This document shows positions 1 through 10,321 of a DNA stretch of 64,000 nt, piece by piece. The translations under genes and the position numbers were made by a program. Within the stretch, counting starts at the first letter, position 1; each line of letters opens with the position of its first letter. The notes below the pieces were generated by a model, which worked only from the letters and a program-made list of their open reading frames with translations, searched no databases and was not told where the DNA came from. Source of the DNA: Melampsora larici-populina 98AG31 (taxonomy: Eukaryota > Basidiomycota > Pucciniomycetes > Pucciniales > Melampsoraceae); assembly GCF_000204055.1 (NCBI RefSeq), contig NW_006768800.1:557967-621966 (forward strand), given 5' to 3'.

Positions 1-682
1 GGTTTTCTACCACCTAATCTCTGGACGGGTGGCGTCCTGAGCCCGTCAAAAACCCATCTACGGCAAACATCCAGATCTCCGCAATTGATCTGCTGCATGT
101 GATTAGATTTTCCATACGACTTCTCTGATCTTCAATTTGACACATTCCATTTTCAGCCTGAGCCCCGACCCGCAAAACGCGGGTAATGGCCTGCCCGCAC
201 CCCGAACCGATATCCAGTAGGCTCCCCCGCGCCCGAACCCTACCCAAACCAATCAAAACCCGGCTTCCAGAAGGCCCCCCGACCCCTATCCCGAATGCCT
301 AAAACCCGCGGGAAGCCGGGGGTCCCCGCGGATAAGATTGGGGGTTTGAGGACTAGCCCCCCCTGCCCCCGAACCCTACGGGGCCCCCGATGTACTGGGG
401 TCCCAAAAAAGGTGACCAAACCCGCACCCCAAGGGTTCGGGGCTCGGGGAACCCTCGGGGTGTCGGTCTCGGGACTCAGGCTGATTCCATTTCAAACTTT
501 CTTTGTACAGCCCCCGCACATCGCCTCGTCTTCCCAAACTCTAATTCTACTCCCTCTCTTACTGTTCTCCTAGTCTTCTGTCTTTCCCGCTGCCTTCGGA
601 AATTATTTATCCAATATCAGTCTCCTTCTCTTCTTATTGTTTGAAGCACTTCTCACTTACTTTCACTCTCCCTTGTCCTTCT
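1..682. other. GC-rich block and downstream flank of the DIRS element
   Basis: No gene is supported here. Roughly 160-500 is strikingly G+C-rich compared with the AT-rich surroundings. It is full of CCCGAACC, CCCGCGGG and GGGTCCC-like words, and its open frames on both strands are low-complexity. From about 500 to 682 the sequence is pyrimidine-rich and leads into the 3' end of the retroelement recombinase gene on the minus strand. The block could be a decayed repeat or an unmethylated island. I cannot tell which. Confidence 0.5.
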
Positions 683-729
683 TCAAACGCTAACAGATCC
701 CACAATTCTTTTGTCTCTTTCTTCTCTCT

Positions 730-1030
730 CACCATGTCGGTATCCTTGTAGCACGTCGACGTGCACACACGGAGAGTTTTGATAAAAAACAGAAAGGTGT
801 TTGGTAGGCTTTAGACTGAGATCGGTGCCGAGCACCCTTTGTGAATGATAATTTGACAAAAGAATTTGTGGGATCCTTTGTCAGCCGTTGGGGTCAACTG
901 AGTGCCAACGTCCCAGTTGACAAAGGGAAGACATGCCTATTGTGGAGACCTCTTTAATGGCTCTTTCAAGTATGTATCAAAAGTATTTGGTGTGTGCACA
1001 TCGACGTGCTACACGGATACGGACACGGTG
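730..1030. mobile_element. 301-bp MITE, CACCATGT ends, TSD TCT
   Basis: The ends are inverted repeats over about 42 bp. The left end begins CACCATGTCGGTATCC and the right end, read as reverse complement, begins CACCGTGTCCGTATCC. Both then continue through a shared GCACGTCGAYGTGCACAC block. The element is flanked by TCT on both sides (727-729 and 1031-1033), a 3-bp target duplication. It has no coding capacity. It is inserted at the 3' end of the retroelement recombinase gene. A second copy lies at 50573-50872. Confidence 0.85.
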
Positions 1031-1575
1031 TCTGTTACTATACTTTCTCAGATACAACTGATACGCTTTCAACTGCCATCTCCCAATTGCCTTGATCTCT
1101 TCTAAAGGCCTCTTCTCATTCCACCTAAATGTAGTACCTCCCACTCTGAACGAGTGTCCTGACAGTCGTTTTCCATCTTCTTCTGCACTCCACACTCTCC
1201 TGTAAATTCCCATCAACTTAGCTTTCAAAATCGTGCTCCTCTGACCGTTCTCTTCGAGATATGAGAATAACACATCACCTGATCCCGTTTGATTATCTCT
1301 TATCATCCTCTCTACTGCTGTCACCGCGTCTAAGTACAATTGCTGTGCTTTCAACTTGATGTATTGGACTTGTCCTGGCTGTGCCGTTTTTGCGTTGAAT
1401 AAGCTGATGAGCACTTTTTCCCCATTACCTGTCACTTGTACGTCTTTCAATCTGATCTGTCTCTTCTTCTTGTCATCTGATACTAACTCCCCTAATCTTG
1501 CCATCCCCCAGAATGCCACCAATGCAATTGTTAGTGCCACCTGGCCTCTATTACTTCCGTTCAACAAGCTCCTAA

Positions 1576-2391
1576 CACTACACCAAATGTCATCTTTACC
1601 GGGCGGTAAAGAAAACTACTGACATAGAAAAGTCCTGAGGCAACAGGAAGAGAGCTAAAAATCTGAAAAAATATGCACCTTGTTCCTAGATGTTGGGGCG
1701 TCATGATGAGTATTTTTTTGTATTTTACACGCAGAAATTGGTTTATGTACTAACAATAAATGCTGAAAATCAACAAAAACTCACATGTAACAATACCTGA
1801 AATTTGGGTCATGAGTATGAAGACAATATTTTGTGGTCTAAAAACTTCAATAACTTTTGCAATTCTGCTCCAAATAACTCGATTTGTGGTTCATTCAAAA
1901 GCTGAACTATTCTCCTTCACACTTCATAATGTTAGTAAGGTGCTATCTAGTCATTTAAAGACTCTACATATGTTCAAACAGTTCTGCATGAATAGCTCTG
2001 TAGGATCTTTTTTAGACCAGCTACAGATGTGATGTCTCAATGAAAAATGTAGAGGAAAGGCTCACCTTTTTCATGAACTTCACATCGATTGATTTGATTC
2101 AGGACTGCAAAAGTTATTGATGTTTGAAGATTCCAAAATCCTGTCTTCAAAGTCAAGGGCCAAATTTCAGGTATTGTTACAGGTGGGTTTTTGATGATTC
2201 TCAGCCTTTATTGTTAGTACATTAACCAATATCTGTGTGTAAAATACAAAAAAATACTTGTCATGACGCCCCAACATCTAGGAACAAGGTGCATGTTTTT
2301 TCAGATTTTTAGCTCTCTTCCTGTTGCCTCAGGACTTTTCTATGTCAGTAGTTTTCTTTACCGCCCAGTAAAGATGACATTTTGTGTAGTG
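1576..2391. mobile_element. 816-bp fold-back element, CACTACAC ends, TSD TAA
   Basis: The ends are CACTACAC...GTGTAGTG flanked by TAA at 1573-1575 and 2392-2394. The inverted repeats are very long: near-identical for about 230 bp from each end, and recognisably related for at least another 100 bp inward. Nearly the whole element can therefore fold into one stem. No protein is encoded. Termini CACTA plus a 3-bp duplication fit a CACTA-type non-autonomous element; TAA also suits PIF/Harbinger. It splits the tyrosine recombinase reading frame of the host retroelement, so it is younger than that element. Confidence 0.85.
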
Positions 2392-2879
2392 TAAGGAGTT
2401 GTACCATATGCTTCAATAACACCGGTTTTTTCTGTTCCTTCTCCGATTCCCTTATCGCTGTTTCCGCTATTTTCGATGACTTCAATAACACCAACAACTT
2501 CAATGCGTCATATTTTGGGTACTCCTCATCATGAAATAAGTGCCAGCACTTGATGCCTGTGAGATATTTTTTCAACGTTTCTACTTCTATTGTCGTCGTT
2601 GATTCGTTTTTCTTTTCTGTTTTTCCATCCTCATTCAGCTTCTTTCCAGCCCAAATTACAAATTCATACAACCGGTTGATCGACAACGGTAACAAACTCT
2701 TCCTTTCATAACCTCTCTCCTTTGCGAACTTGATCAGTTTCGAAACTCCGCTACTATAATTTATCAATGTCAAATCCGCCCATCCTCCTGATAAAAAATG
2801 GACCTGTACCTCATTTTCTCTCCACCTCTCTACCCCGGTCCGTCTTGCAGGAATAGCGTGATCTTATGTTCCACTCTCG

Positions 2880-3776
2880 GGGCTATCATGCTTCTACCAA
2901 CAGTTCTTTCAAGTCTTCCGGCAGTTCTATTTTAATTCGCTCCTTCACTTGATTGTCTTCTCCTATGCCTCTTGATAGGTCGTCTGCCTTGTTGCTTCCT
3001 GAGTCTACCCTCTCTTATGTTATGTCGCACTGCAGTCTCAAAAGCAAATCCTGAATTTTCTTCCACTCCTTGTTTACCGATTTGCTTTTCGATCATCTTT
3101 TGTGTACTGTTGACTCCGTGGTTGTATTATCGGTTTTTACCTAAAAGTTTCTCCCTCTGACGTCTATTGACACCTCTAACATCAACAAACCTATCCTTAT
3201 CGCCACCGTTTTGGCCCAGGCAATATCCTGATGTGTTTCATCATTCCTCAATCCTTTTGTGGCCCATCCTTCTTTCAGCTTGAATCTCACCCATCCGTGC
3301 TCTGTTACTACGCCTATCCCAAAGCCGCTTGCATCTCCCACCCAACCAACTCTCTCCAGTTCTACCGCCGGTATAATCCTTCTTGGCTCAAAGTTGGATA
3401 ACACTTCTTTCCAGCTTTGTAGATCTTTCCTCGCCGCTCTTGACAGGTATCGTCTTGCGTTCGTCTTTTGCCATGGATTCAGCCACGCATAGAGTCCTCG
3501 CATGTACGGTTTCATGTGTGGTAAAATGTAGATCAGGTGCACGATTTTCCCTATAATTGAATCCGCTTCTTTTAAACTCCACGGTCCTTCCTTCTCCAAC
3601 ATGTCCGTGATTGCGGCTAACCTTTCTTCTAACTTTTCTTCCGGCAATCTCACAGTTTTGTTTCTCCCGTTAAACACAAAACCCAGATACTTTTGTTCCT
3701 CTGCAAAGTCTCGTAGCTTTTCGTAATTGGTTTTCACTCCCATTTCCGTGCTTAACTCTACTACATCCTCTATCCT
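2880..3776 (-). pseudogene. DIRS RNase H domain with stop codons
   Basis: It continues the reverse-transcriptase frame. Visible segments are the connection GVKTNYEKLRDFAEEQKYLG and the RNase H core VGWVGDASGFGIGVV, which carries the first catalytic aspartate. Then come QDIAWAKTVAIRIGL, TDNTTTES and the carboxy-terminal NKADDLSRGI. The last three sit beyond or between in-frame stops: TAG at about 3141, then TGA and TAA further on. The frame itself is kept, which points to substitutions and not to indels. The enzyme would remove the RNA template during replication. The end coordinate is approximate because RNase H grades into the recombinase linker. Confidence 0.7.
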
Positions 3777-4641
3777 TCAGTTGTCTCCTTTCACCTTCAC
3801 TATCATGTTGTTGTCTACCCACCTAAAGATCCTATCAATTCCCAGGTGTCTTTGAATGATCAATCTCCATGCATCCGCCACCTTTCCAAATGTCCCACAT
3901 CCGGCTCTCCCTCCGAACGGTACCACAATGTCCATCCAAATCCTGTTACAAAAGTCTTTGATCATCAGGTATTTCCATTCCTCCTCTTTTGTACAAGCTT
4001 GTCTATAAGCTTTTTCCCAGTCATATATGGCTAACAATAAAATTTCTTTGAAATGTTCTCTAAAATATTTGGCCACCGCGTGAAAGTCGTCCCACGACGT
4101 GTCAAAATCATGCTTGTCAACCATGGAGTTCACCGACGGTATCTCTGCATCCCCAACCGGAAAGGAAAGATCATTAATCATCCGTAAAGATCCATCGTTG
4201 TTAACCACACTCCCCATTGGATTCGTTCTGAAGAATCCCCATTTCTTGTACACCTCTTCGTGCGTGAATGGGCCGAAGACTCTCCCGGCTTCTTTTTCTT
4301 TTTGTAAGTTTCTCATTATCTTCTCCTTCACCGCCGTTGCTGAGCTGTGATTATCTGGTGTCCACCACCTCTTCTTCCATAAGTAGTGCTCCGGAATCCC
4401 CTGCGTGAAGCCTTCTTCTAAGCCTTGTATCACATCCTCTACTTGTCCTTCTACACCGAGTCTCTTTGCCAGCTCTCTCCACTTCCTTAAGTTCATCTCA
4501 CATCTTGCTCCGACTGGCCATCTGGTGTTTCTTCTCTTTTCCACCTTCTCTACCTCAGGCGTTTTAGCCGGTGAGTTTGCCTCGTTCTCTTCCACTTGTA
4601 TCTCTCCTACCTTCTCATTTGACTCTCTCAATTCCTCAGAT
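3777..4641 (-). pseudogene. DIRS reverse transcriptase domain
   Basis: The minus-strand frame opens at the splice acceptor at 4642 and reads through a basic linker into a reverse transcriptase. Visible motifs are RMINDLSFPVG, IYDWEKAYRQ (the first catalytic aspartate region), VPFGGRAGCGTFGKVADAW, and FRWVDNNMIVKVKG at the active site. DIRS enzymes normally have VDD at the last motif. Here the second aspartate codon reads AAC, so it would be inactive unless this family differs. GAC to AAC is a CpG-type transition read on the other strand. An in-frame TGA just after GDN (3777-3779) separates it from the RNase H part, which continues in the same frame. Confidence 0.8.
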
Positions 4642-4862
4642 CTAGAGAACGCCCCAAGCAAACAAAATATGGAACAATTCTCAGTATTTTACTCACTTCT
4701 CACTGCTTCTCTAGCTCAATACTAGCATGTCTAATTGACATTTCATTATTGGGACACATGTGGAGACGAGAAACGAGACACAATCATAATTTCTTATTTC
4801 TGTTCTTCACCACTTCCATTCTGTCTAAAGTGAAAGGAAAACTATTACAACTTGAGTGCCAC

Positions 4863-6849
4863 TTACTGAGCTCCTGCACCACCACTACTTGCTCCTGCCT
4901 GCTTAGCCACCTTCATTGCCTCGAACGCTCCTGGGCCAAACTTTGGTACCACTACTCCGTTCACTACTGAGGTCGGGCCTGATGTTGAGGGACCTCTACT
5001 ACTACCACCTCTTCCTACGACACCTCTATGACCACCTCTTCCTCTACAACCTCTACCTCTATTTCCATGACCGCTACTTCCACTCGCCTCTGTGAAATCA
5101 CTCTGATGGTAACTTTGTGACTGATTTCCTTCAAAAAAGAACTGTCCGTTCACCTGATGACTCTGGCTCTTTCCACTTGGAGCTAGATGTGATAGCATCC
5201 TTCCTCCCGTTATTGCCGTGATCTGCTTGTCTCCGTTCAATAACAAATCTCACCCGACTTGCATCCTCCCAGTTGCTGGATTTGTATTTTCCATAGCTCC
5301 TCCCACGATGTACGGATTATCGAAGTACCAATGATCACCGTTTGCCTTCGAATCAGCTATCGCTTGTTCTGCTATCTCCTCATTCTTGATTCCGACGTCC
5401 GACAGTTCACCATCTTCTAGCGTGTGACTAAAAACATTGGTCCTGTGAGTGATGTTGTATCTTAACGCTGGCGCAAACGCTTTGTGATATTTGTCCTTTA
5501 TCGCTAACACTATCTTATAATGCTCTTCTAATCTACTTGCGATATCTTCTCTGCCATACTTCAGCCTCCAATATTGCATGTATCAATTGAACAATGTCGA
5601 CCACATCAAAAAACTTTGGCACCACTCGTTTGGGACTCTTAACCCCACGTACGCCACCACATCTGAGCACAATGACGACTGCTTTCTCCTATTTGACATA
5701 TGATTTTTATCCGCTAATAACCATGCCGGGACGAAAATGGTCAACAGTACGTAACCAAACGCTAGTTTCATACGGTTATCCCAGTAAGGCGCTAGATTGA
5801 TTAATCTGTGTGTTAAGACTTCTCCCGGGTTCATCTTCTTTCCGACTTTAGCTGGCTTATTGCTGACTTTCTCCTTTGCTTTCCTCTTGGTTTCACTCAC
5901 TTCTACCTCCACCTCTTCACTCGATGCGTCTAGCATTTGAACACCTCTCTGATCTGTCCCAATCCTTTCACACCATCTCGCGTATGCACGCTCCAGGATT
6001 TCAAACCTTCCCGTGTTTCCTCTTTTATAATGCTTCGTCAACTCCGAGATGTAGCGCTCATGCTCTCTATCAATGTGTGCGTCTTCCGCTGAAAATTCTG
6101 CTTCATCTACTATTTATCACACAAGGCACATAATTCATTGAATTAGTTCTGATCCACACTTCTTTTCTATTACGCTTTCAGGACTCTCCAGGACTTTTTA
6201 GGATTTAAGACATTCGAGGACTTTAGGACAGGATCTCTAACACTCTAGGACATATATCAAGCTGTTTGCTTTCCTTGGTTCTTAACCAGATATCTCTTGT
6301 GTCCCACCCGTGTGGCTGCACCTTCTCTCCATTTGCTTGTTCCACCCGTGTGGTTACAGCGCTTCTAACTCGAATCATATGCGGTTTGCTCCACCCGTGT
6401 GGTTACACCCTATGCCTTTCACAACTTCTGGACCATGGAGGAAGAGAGAACTATGATTGAATAGAGAGAATTTCTTGATGGAACTTACCTAGCAAGACGG
6501 TATCCTCCTCTTCTTCATCACCACCAGGTACGTCTTTTTCTCCTCTTCCTTCTTCCTTTCCACTCTCCTCCTTCTCTTCCGTCAAATTTCTTTCCTCTCC
6601 TGACGACTCATCTTTTGGTTCTTGAATCTTCCCTTTAGTTTTGCTTCTTGTTTTTCTAGTAGTTGCAGTTCCGCCTCTTCCTCTTCTTCTGCCTCTACCT
6701 CTTCCTCTAGTTGCTTTTCCTTTCCCTCTTCCTCTATTTGCACCACCTATTTCTTGATCTGTTTTCTCTCTTCCTTGTTTGTGTTTAGATAAGATGTCTT
6801 CTACATCTTTGTTGAACATTTGTGTGCTGCTTTGATCTTGTGATGCCAT
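4863..6849 (-). pseudogene. gag-like 5' part of the DIRS gag-pol gene
   Basis: Exon 1 runs from the ATG at 6849 to 6489 and encodes a charged protein with an RG-rich stretch (GRGKGKATRGRGRG) and an acidic tail. A GTAAGT donor at 6488 and a TAG acceptor at 6107 join it in frame to exon 2 (6106-4867). Exon 2 carries a lysine-rich segment and a second glycine/arginine-rich tract (GRGCRGRGG), probably nucleic-acid binding. A second donor (GTAAGT at 4866) joins to an acceptor at 4642 and enters the reverse-transcriptase frame. Two in-frame TGA codons, near 5585 and 5250, break exon 2. Both fit CGA-to-TGA changes, because the frame continues unchanged on each side. The function as a capsid-like protein is inferred from position, not from a recognised domain. 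Confidence 0.65.
6299..6408. repeat. Three copies of CCACCCGTGTGG in the gag intron
   Basis: A near-palindromic word CCACCCGTGTGG, mostly followed by TTACA, occurs three times within about 110 bp (near 6303, 6341 and 6392). It lies inside the inferred 382-bp gag intron of the DIRS element. Such spaced copies could be a protein-binding site cluster or part of the element's own control region. Nothing more can be said from sequence. Confidence 0.55.
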
Positions 6850-7798
6850 TTTTAAAACTGAAATAAACTATTTCTGCTGGGAGTTGGAAATCTTTTATAG
6901 ATTTGAGGATTCGAAGCTGAAGTGTATGAGTCTTGTGAGGCGTGCGGAACTATGAAATTGAAAATTTTTCATAGTTTGTACTGCCTCACTCTGTGAGTGG
7001 GCCGCGTACTACCCGGCCCTGTTCTCTCTCTCATACACTGCGTTACCCGTCACGATGGACCTCACCAATGATGTCGTTCCTTTGGCCACCAGTGCCAAGT
7101 AATTCACTTGCTCACTATAAACTTCAGGTCATCATAAGCAATCAACTGTGGATTGAAAGTAGGAATGTATGGAGGATGTGGATAGAAAAACTACCAATCC
7201 TCCTTCCATCACTTTTCTGAATGTCATGGATAAATCTTTTGGCCTCCTTTTTTCCAGCTTGAAGGCTCAAGTCAAAAAAGACATCAGTGTCAAAAGCTTC
7301 ATGTTCAAATCTTCTAGAAGTCTTGTCATCTGATAGAGAAACATTGTCACTCTTCCCATTTTTTGTGATGTTATGTCTCCACACTTCTCCATCCTTTGGA
7401 TTACTCAATTTATGGTAGGCATCTCTTTTACTAAGCCTACATATATTCAAGGGCAATTTTAGATGAGACAGAAGCTAAATAAAGTAGGTCACAGATCAGT
7501 TTTTATACTGTCTCCACCCCTGTTAATTGACTTACCAGTGTGGCTCTATCAGAACCAAACCTTCTCTAAAGTCAGTCTATCATGATGCTATCACTCCAGA
7601 GTTTGTCATCATATCATGATTCCAATATAACCATCAATGGTAAGGATGATGATTTGAGAGCATCATTAAAATCTCAACTAATCAAAATCTTTGCACTCAA
7701 CATTGCCTCTTGAAACCAAAAGTGGAATGAATTCAGAGGAGGTATAAAAGCCATTCTCTCCCAGTATATTTGGTCAATCACCGGCCATGTTCTGTTAC
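6850..7798. other. Region without a supported gene
   Basis: It holds the 5' side of the DIRS element and about 900 bp of flank. A 104-codon minus-strand frame at 7142-7456 has no ATG and no recognisable domain, so I do not call it. The last part is the 3' flank of the minus-strand GST gene. Confidence 0.4.
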
Positions 7799-9071
7799 CT
7801 AGCCTTCCTTTGAATCCTGAGCTTTTTTGAGAGCTTCCAGATGCGCATTGACCTTCTTAATTGCTGGTCGCTCATCCATTCTCTTCGCCCACTTGTCGAG
7901 TGAGGGATATTCCTTTGCACAATCATAGTTGTCAAGTAGAAACTTCACAGCCATGTTGTGCCAAGCAAGGAAGGACTATAGATATAAGATGTGAATTAGA
8001 ACCCAAATGCAGATGTAGATGAAATCAATGGACGAACCAAGTCTGCGATAGTGTATTTACCACCGACCAACCAATCCTGTTTGCTCAGAACACTTTCCAA
8101 GACACCAAACACTCGCTTGACTTCCTTTTCATAGCGTTCGATAGCAGAATCAAACCTGTGGATGATAGGAAATGACAAAAGCAGATGAATTGGGTGGCCA
8201 ATTGTGGCTCAAGAGGGAAGCCGTGGGAAAAGAAAATGATTTTAACGCTTAACTTTTCAGGGTGATAGAGCTTGAACCATCCTAATTGACCAAAGTAAGG
8301 GCCCTGTCCAGAAGCTTGGAAGTATAGCCATTGTGATTGTATGTGCTGAGATTGAAGAGTGCGTGAAATAGTCAGATGTAAGTGAATATATCACGCATAC
8401 ATCATACGGGATCATACCTTATCTTCTGGTTTCGTCACTGAGAACTTGTCTTCCTTGTCGTATTTATCTACTAAGTATTGGAGTATTGCATTACTTTCCC
8501 ATAACGAGAAATCCGAGTTTCTGTCGTAGGTCAATAATGGAAAACCAAGTCAGCGAAGACAGCGGAAATCATGGTTCGAGAAGGTTTTCAGAAGGAACAT
8601 TACTCAACTGATGATCAATGATCGTAGGAATTCGCCTGATAATTGAGATATGATGCCATCAAAAAGGAAGTCAGTAAGACAGAATTGAAAGTGAAATGTG
8701 AATGGATCCTCAAGGTAGAATTATTTACCCATTGGGATTGAGCTTGATATGGTCAGGAGACTTTTGCTCATCTTTTCGGTAGTCCAGATAGATGGTATCG
8801 TAAGTTAGTCCAAGCTCTTCGAGCAGGTAGGTCACCTGCGCATCAGATAGTTTATATGTTCCGAAGCCGTTTAGTTCAAAGCGCTTAACAAAGCCTCAAT
8901 GAGAGGGAAACATGCAATACCTTTGTTCCATTTGTGCCACCCTTTTCGTGTTGACGATCGCCAGGAGTGAAGAAAAGGTCGGTTACATGAATCGTCAAAC
9001 GGCTTGTTTAGCGAAGCAAGCTGAGCACTCACAATGATACTATAAAGCGTGAACTGCTTCCCATGAGACAT
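7799..9071 (-). CDS. Ure2-like glutathione S-transferase, eight exons (inverted paralogue)
   Basis: This is a cytosolic thioredoxin-fold enzyme expected to conjugate or reduce substrates with glutathione. Exons: 9071-9033, 8941-8921, 8835-8729, 8635-8609, 8520-8418, 8345-8254, 8155-8038, 7975-7799. All junctions are GT-AG and the total is 684 nt (227 aa). The N-terminal GST fold shows YLLEELGLTYDTIYLDY, PNGRIPTIIDH (the cis-proline region) and DFSLWESNAILQYLVDKY, where ES binds the glutathione gamma-glutamyl group. The C-terminal helical domain shows YFQASGQGPYFGQ, KYTIADL and AWHNMAV. At the first tip the usual SHKGGPNGWKV reads SIIGGTNGTKV, so binding may be altered. Its mirror copy is at 14337-15558; exons 1-7 have identical lengths. 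No stop or frameshift was found. The GST class was assigned by eye. Confidence 0.85.
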
Positions 9072-10321
9072 GGTATATAAGTCAAACTAGTCAATTCAAG
9101 TCAAGCAGCGAATATCGATGGTAATGAGCCACTTGTTCGCTCGAAGAGACCTTGAGCAATGTCAGATCAAATGAAGTGAATGAACTCAGAATTTATGGTA
9201 ACGACTCGAGTCCCTTGATCGAACAGACTCAAAGTCGGACGAAAGTCGATCAATTCACAGCATGATAGGATTCAGGTTAATCTAACACAGCAGTATTAGT
9301 AAGGACAACTTCAACTCATCACAGCAAGTACAGCACATTTGGTTTGGATCAACTTCGACCTCGAACAAATGAGAATAAAACAAAAGGACCACTGGCATCA
9401 TGAACACAAAACAATGCCTGTTTGGTAGGTAAAGGCAGTGAGCCAGCCCCGTCCTGTTAACGTATCTTCCAATTCACATTATGTACTTCCTTACTTCAAG
9501 GAAGCTATTGGAATTTCAAATCAGGAAATGTGTGGTTTAGAACTTCTTGATTTCTGGTCTTGATTGCTTCAAATTGGATATGCACTCTGAAATTGCATAC
9601 CCCAGACTCGAAAACTTCCCTGTGTCATGACATATCATGAATCACTGGGATGTCATAGCACATGATGGATGGGCTACTTGACCATTTGAGTTTCACTCTA
9701 TACATGAGAGGTTTTGCATATACCAATCTCTTGGACATCCTACAATAAGAATATCAAGCAGCACACTGTCCTCTATCCCTCAAGTTGCCGGCTGTCTGAA
9801 GCAGGCTTCAACAAATTGATGATCATGAATGTTCAAAATAACAAAGCTCCAAAGGTGATCAAAAGCCTCAAAACATACTTAGCACTAGTCCAATAGCTCC
9901 CAATAAAGATTCCCTCCGAAAATGTTGTGTACACCATAAAAACCCTGGCTTATCAAGCCATCAATTCACCAATCAAGGTTTTTTGAAAGGGACTCCACAG
10001 TGGAAAATCATAAGATTCATTCTCAAATTTACCCTGATCTGTAAAAGTGCCACACCAATTGTAGACCATAGTTCTTCATAAGCCCATCCCAAACCACATT
10101 CATGATATTGATTATCTCATAGATTGTTAATTTGTTTGACTACTACAAATTTTGATGACATCATTATAATCTACATGCATTATAAAATTGGCAATTCATT
10201 CAAACTAAACAATGTGTCTATGTACTGATCAAGAAATACACACACAAAACATAATCATACTAAACATCCAAACCTGATTCAAGAAGCAAAAAACAAGCAT
10301 TTGGAAAGTTTGAATAAGTTT
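9072..10321. other. Intergenic region between GST and ferric reductase
   Basis: About 1.2 kb without a supported gene. It must contain the promoter of the minus-strand GST (upstream of 9071) and the terminator region of the ferric reductase. Small open frames here lack codon structure or domains. I see no tRNA, clear repeat or inverted-repeat element. Confidence 0.4.

Larger units (their letters stand above)
683..2860 (-). pseudogene. DIRS tyrosine recombinase, split by two DNA transposons
   Basis: The N-terminal core-binding part lies at about 2860-2395 (YSSGVSKLIKFAKERGYER...). The catalytic part lies at about 1572-1031: FWGMARLGELV supplies the first arginine, SGHSFRVGGTT the HxxR, IGRW the second histidine position, and YLRKY the nucleophile. 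The 816-bp element at 1576-2391 is inserted between the two parts. Removing it with one copy of its TAA duplication rejoins the frame without a shift. A MITE at 730-1030 sits just after YLRKYSNR. Beyond it the same frame reaches TGA at 685-683, which I take as the original end. The enzyme would integrate circular DNA by site-specific recombination, leaving no DDE-type target duplication. Confidence 0.8.
683..6849 (-). mobile_element. DIRS-like tyrosine-recombinase retroelement, decayed, with two nested insertions
   Basis: On the minus strand the order is an RG-rich gag-like region, reverse transcriptase, RNase H and tyrosine recombinase. That gene order, with a recombinase instead of a DDE integrase, defines the DIRS/Ngaro order of retrotransposons. 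Frames connect across two GT-AG introns (6488-6107 and 4866-4642), so the element seems to have encoded one spliced gag-pol polyprotein. The copy is dead: several in-frame TGA/TAA/TAG codons, an 816-bp inverted-repeat element in the recombinase gene (1576-2391) and a 301-bp MITE at its 3' end (730-1030). The terminal repeats were not identified, so the limits given are those of the coding region only. Confidence 0.85.

Noticed and set aside
7142..7456. 104-codon minus-strand frame
   Set aside because: It begins at TTG, has no recognisable domain and no splice partner; composition alone is not enough.
9714..9896. Small plus-strand frame in the GST/reductase gap
   Set aside because: No homology features, AT-rich and without splice context.
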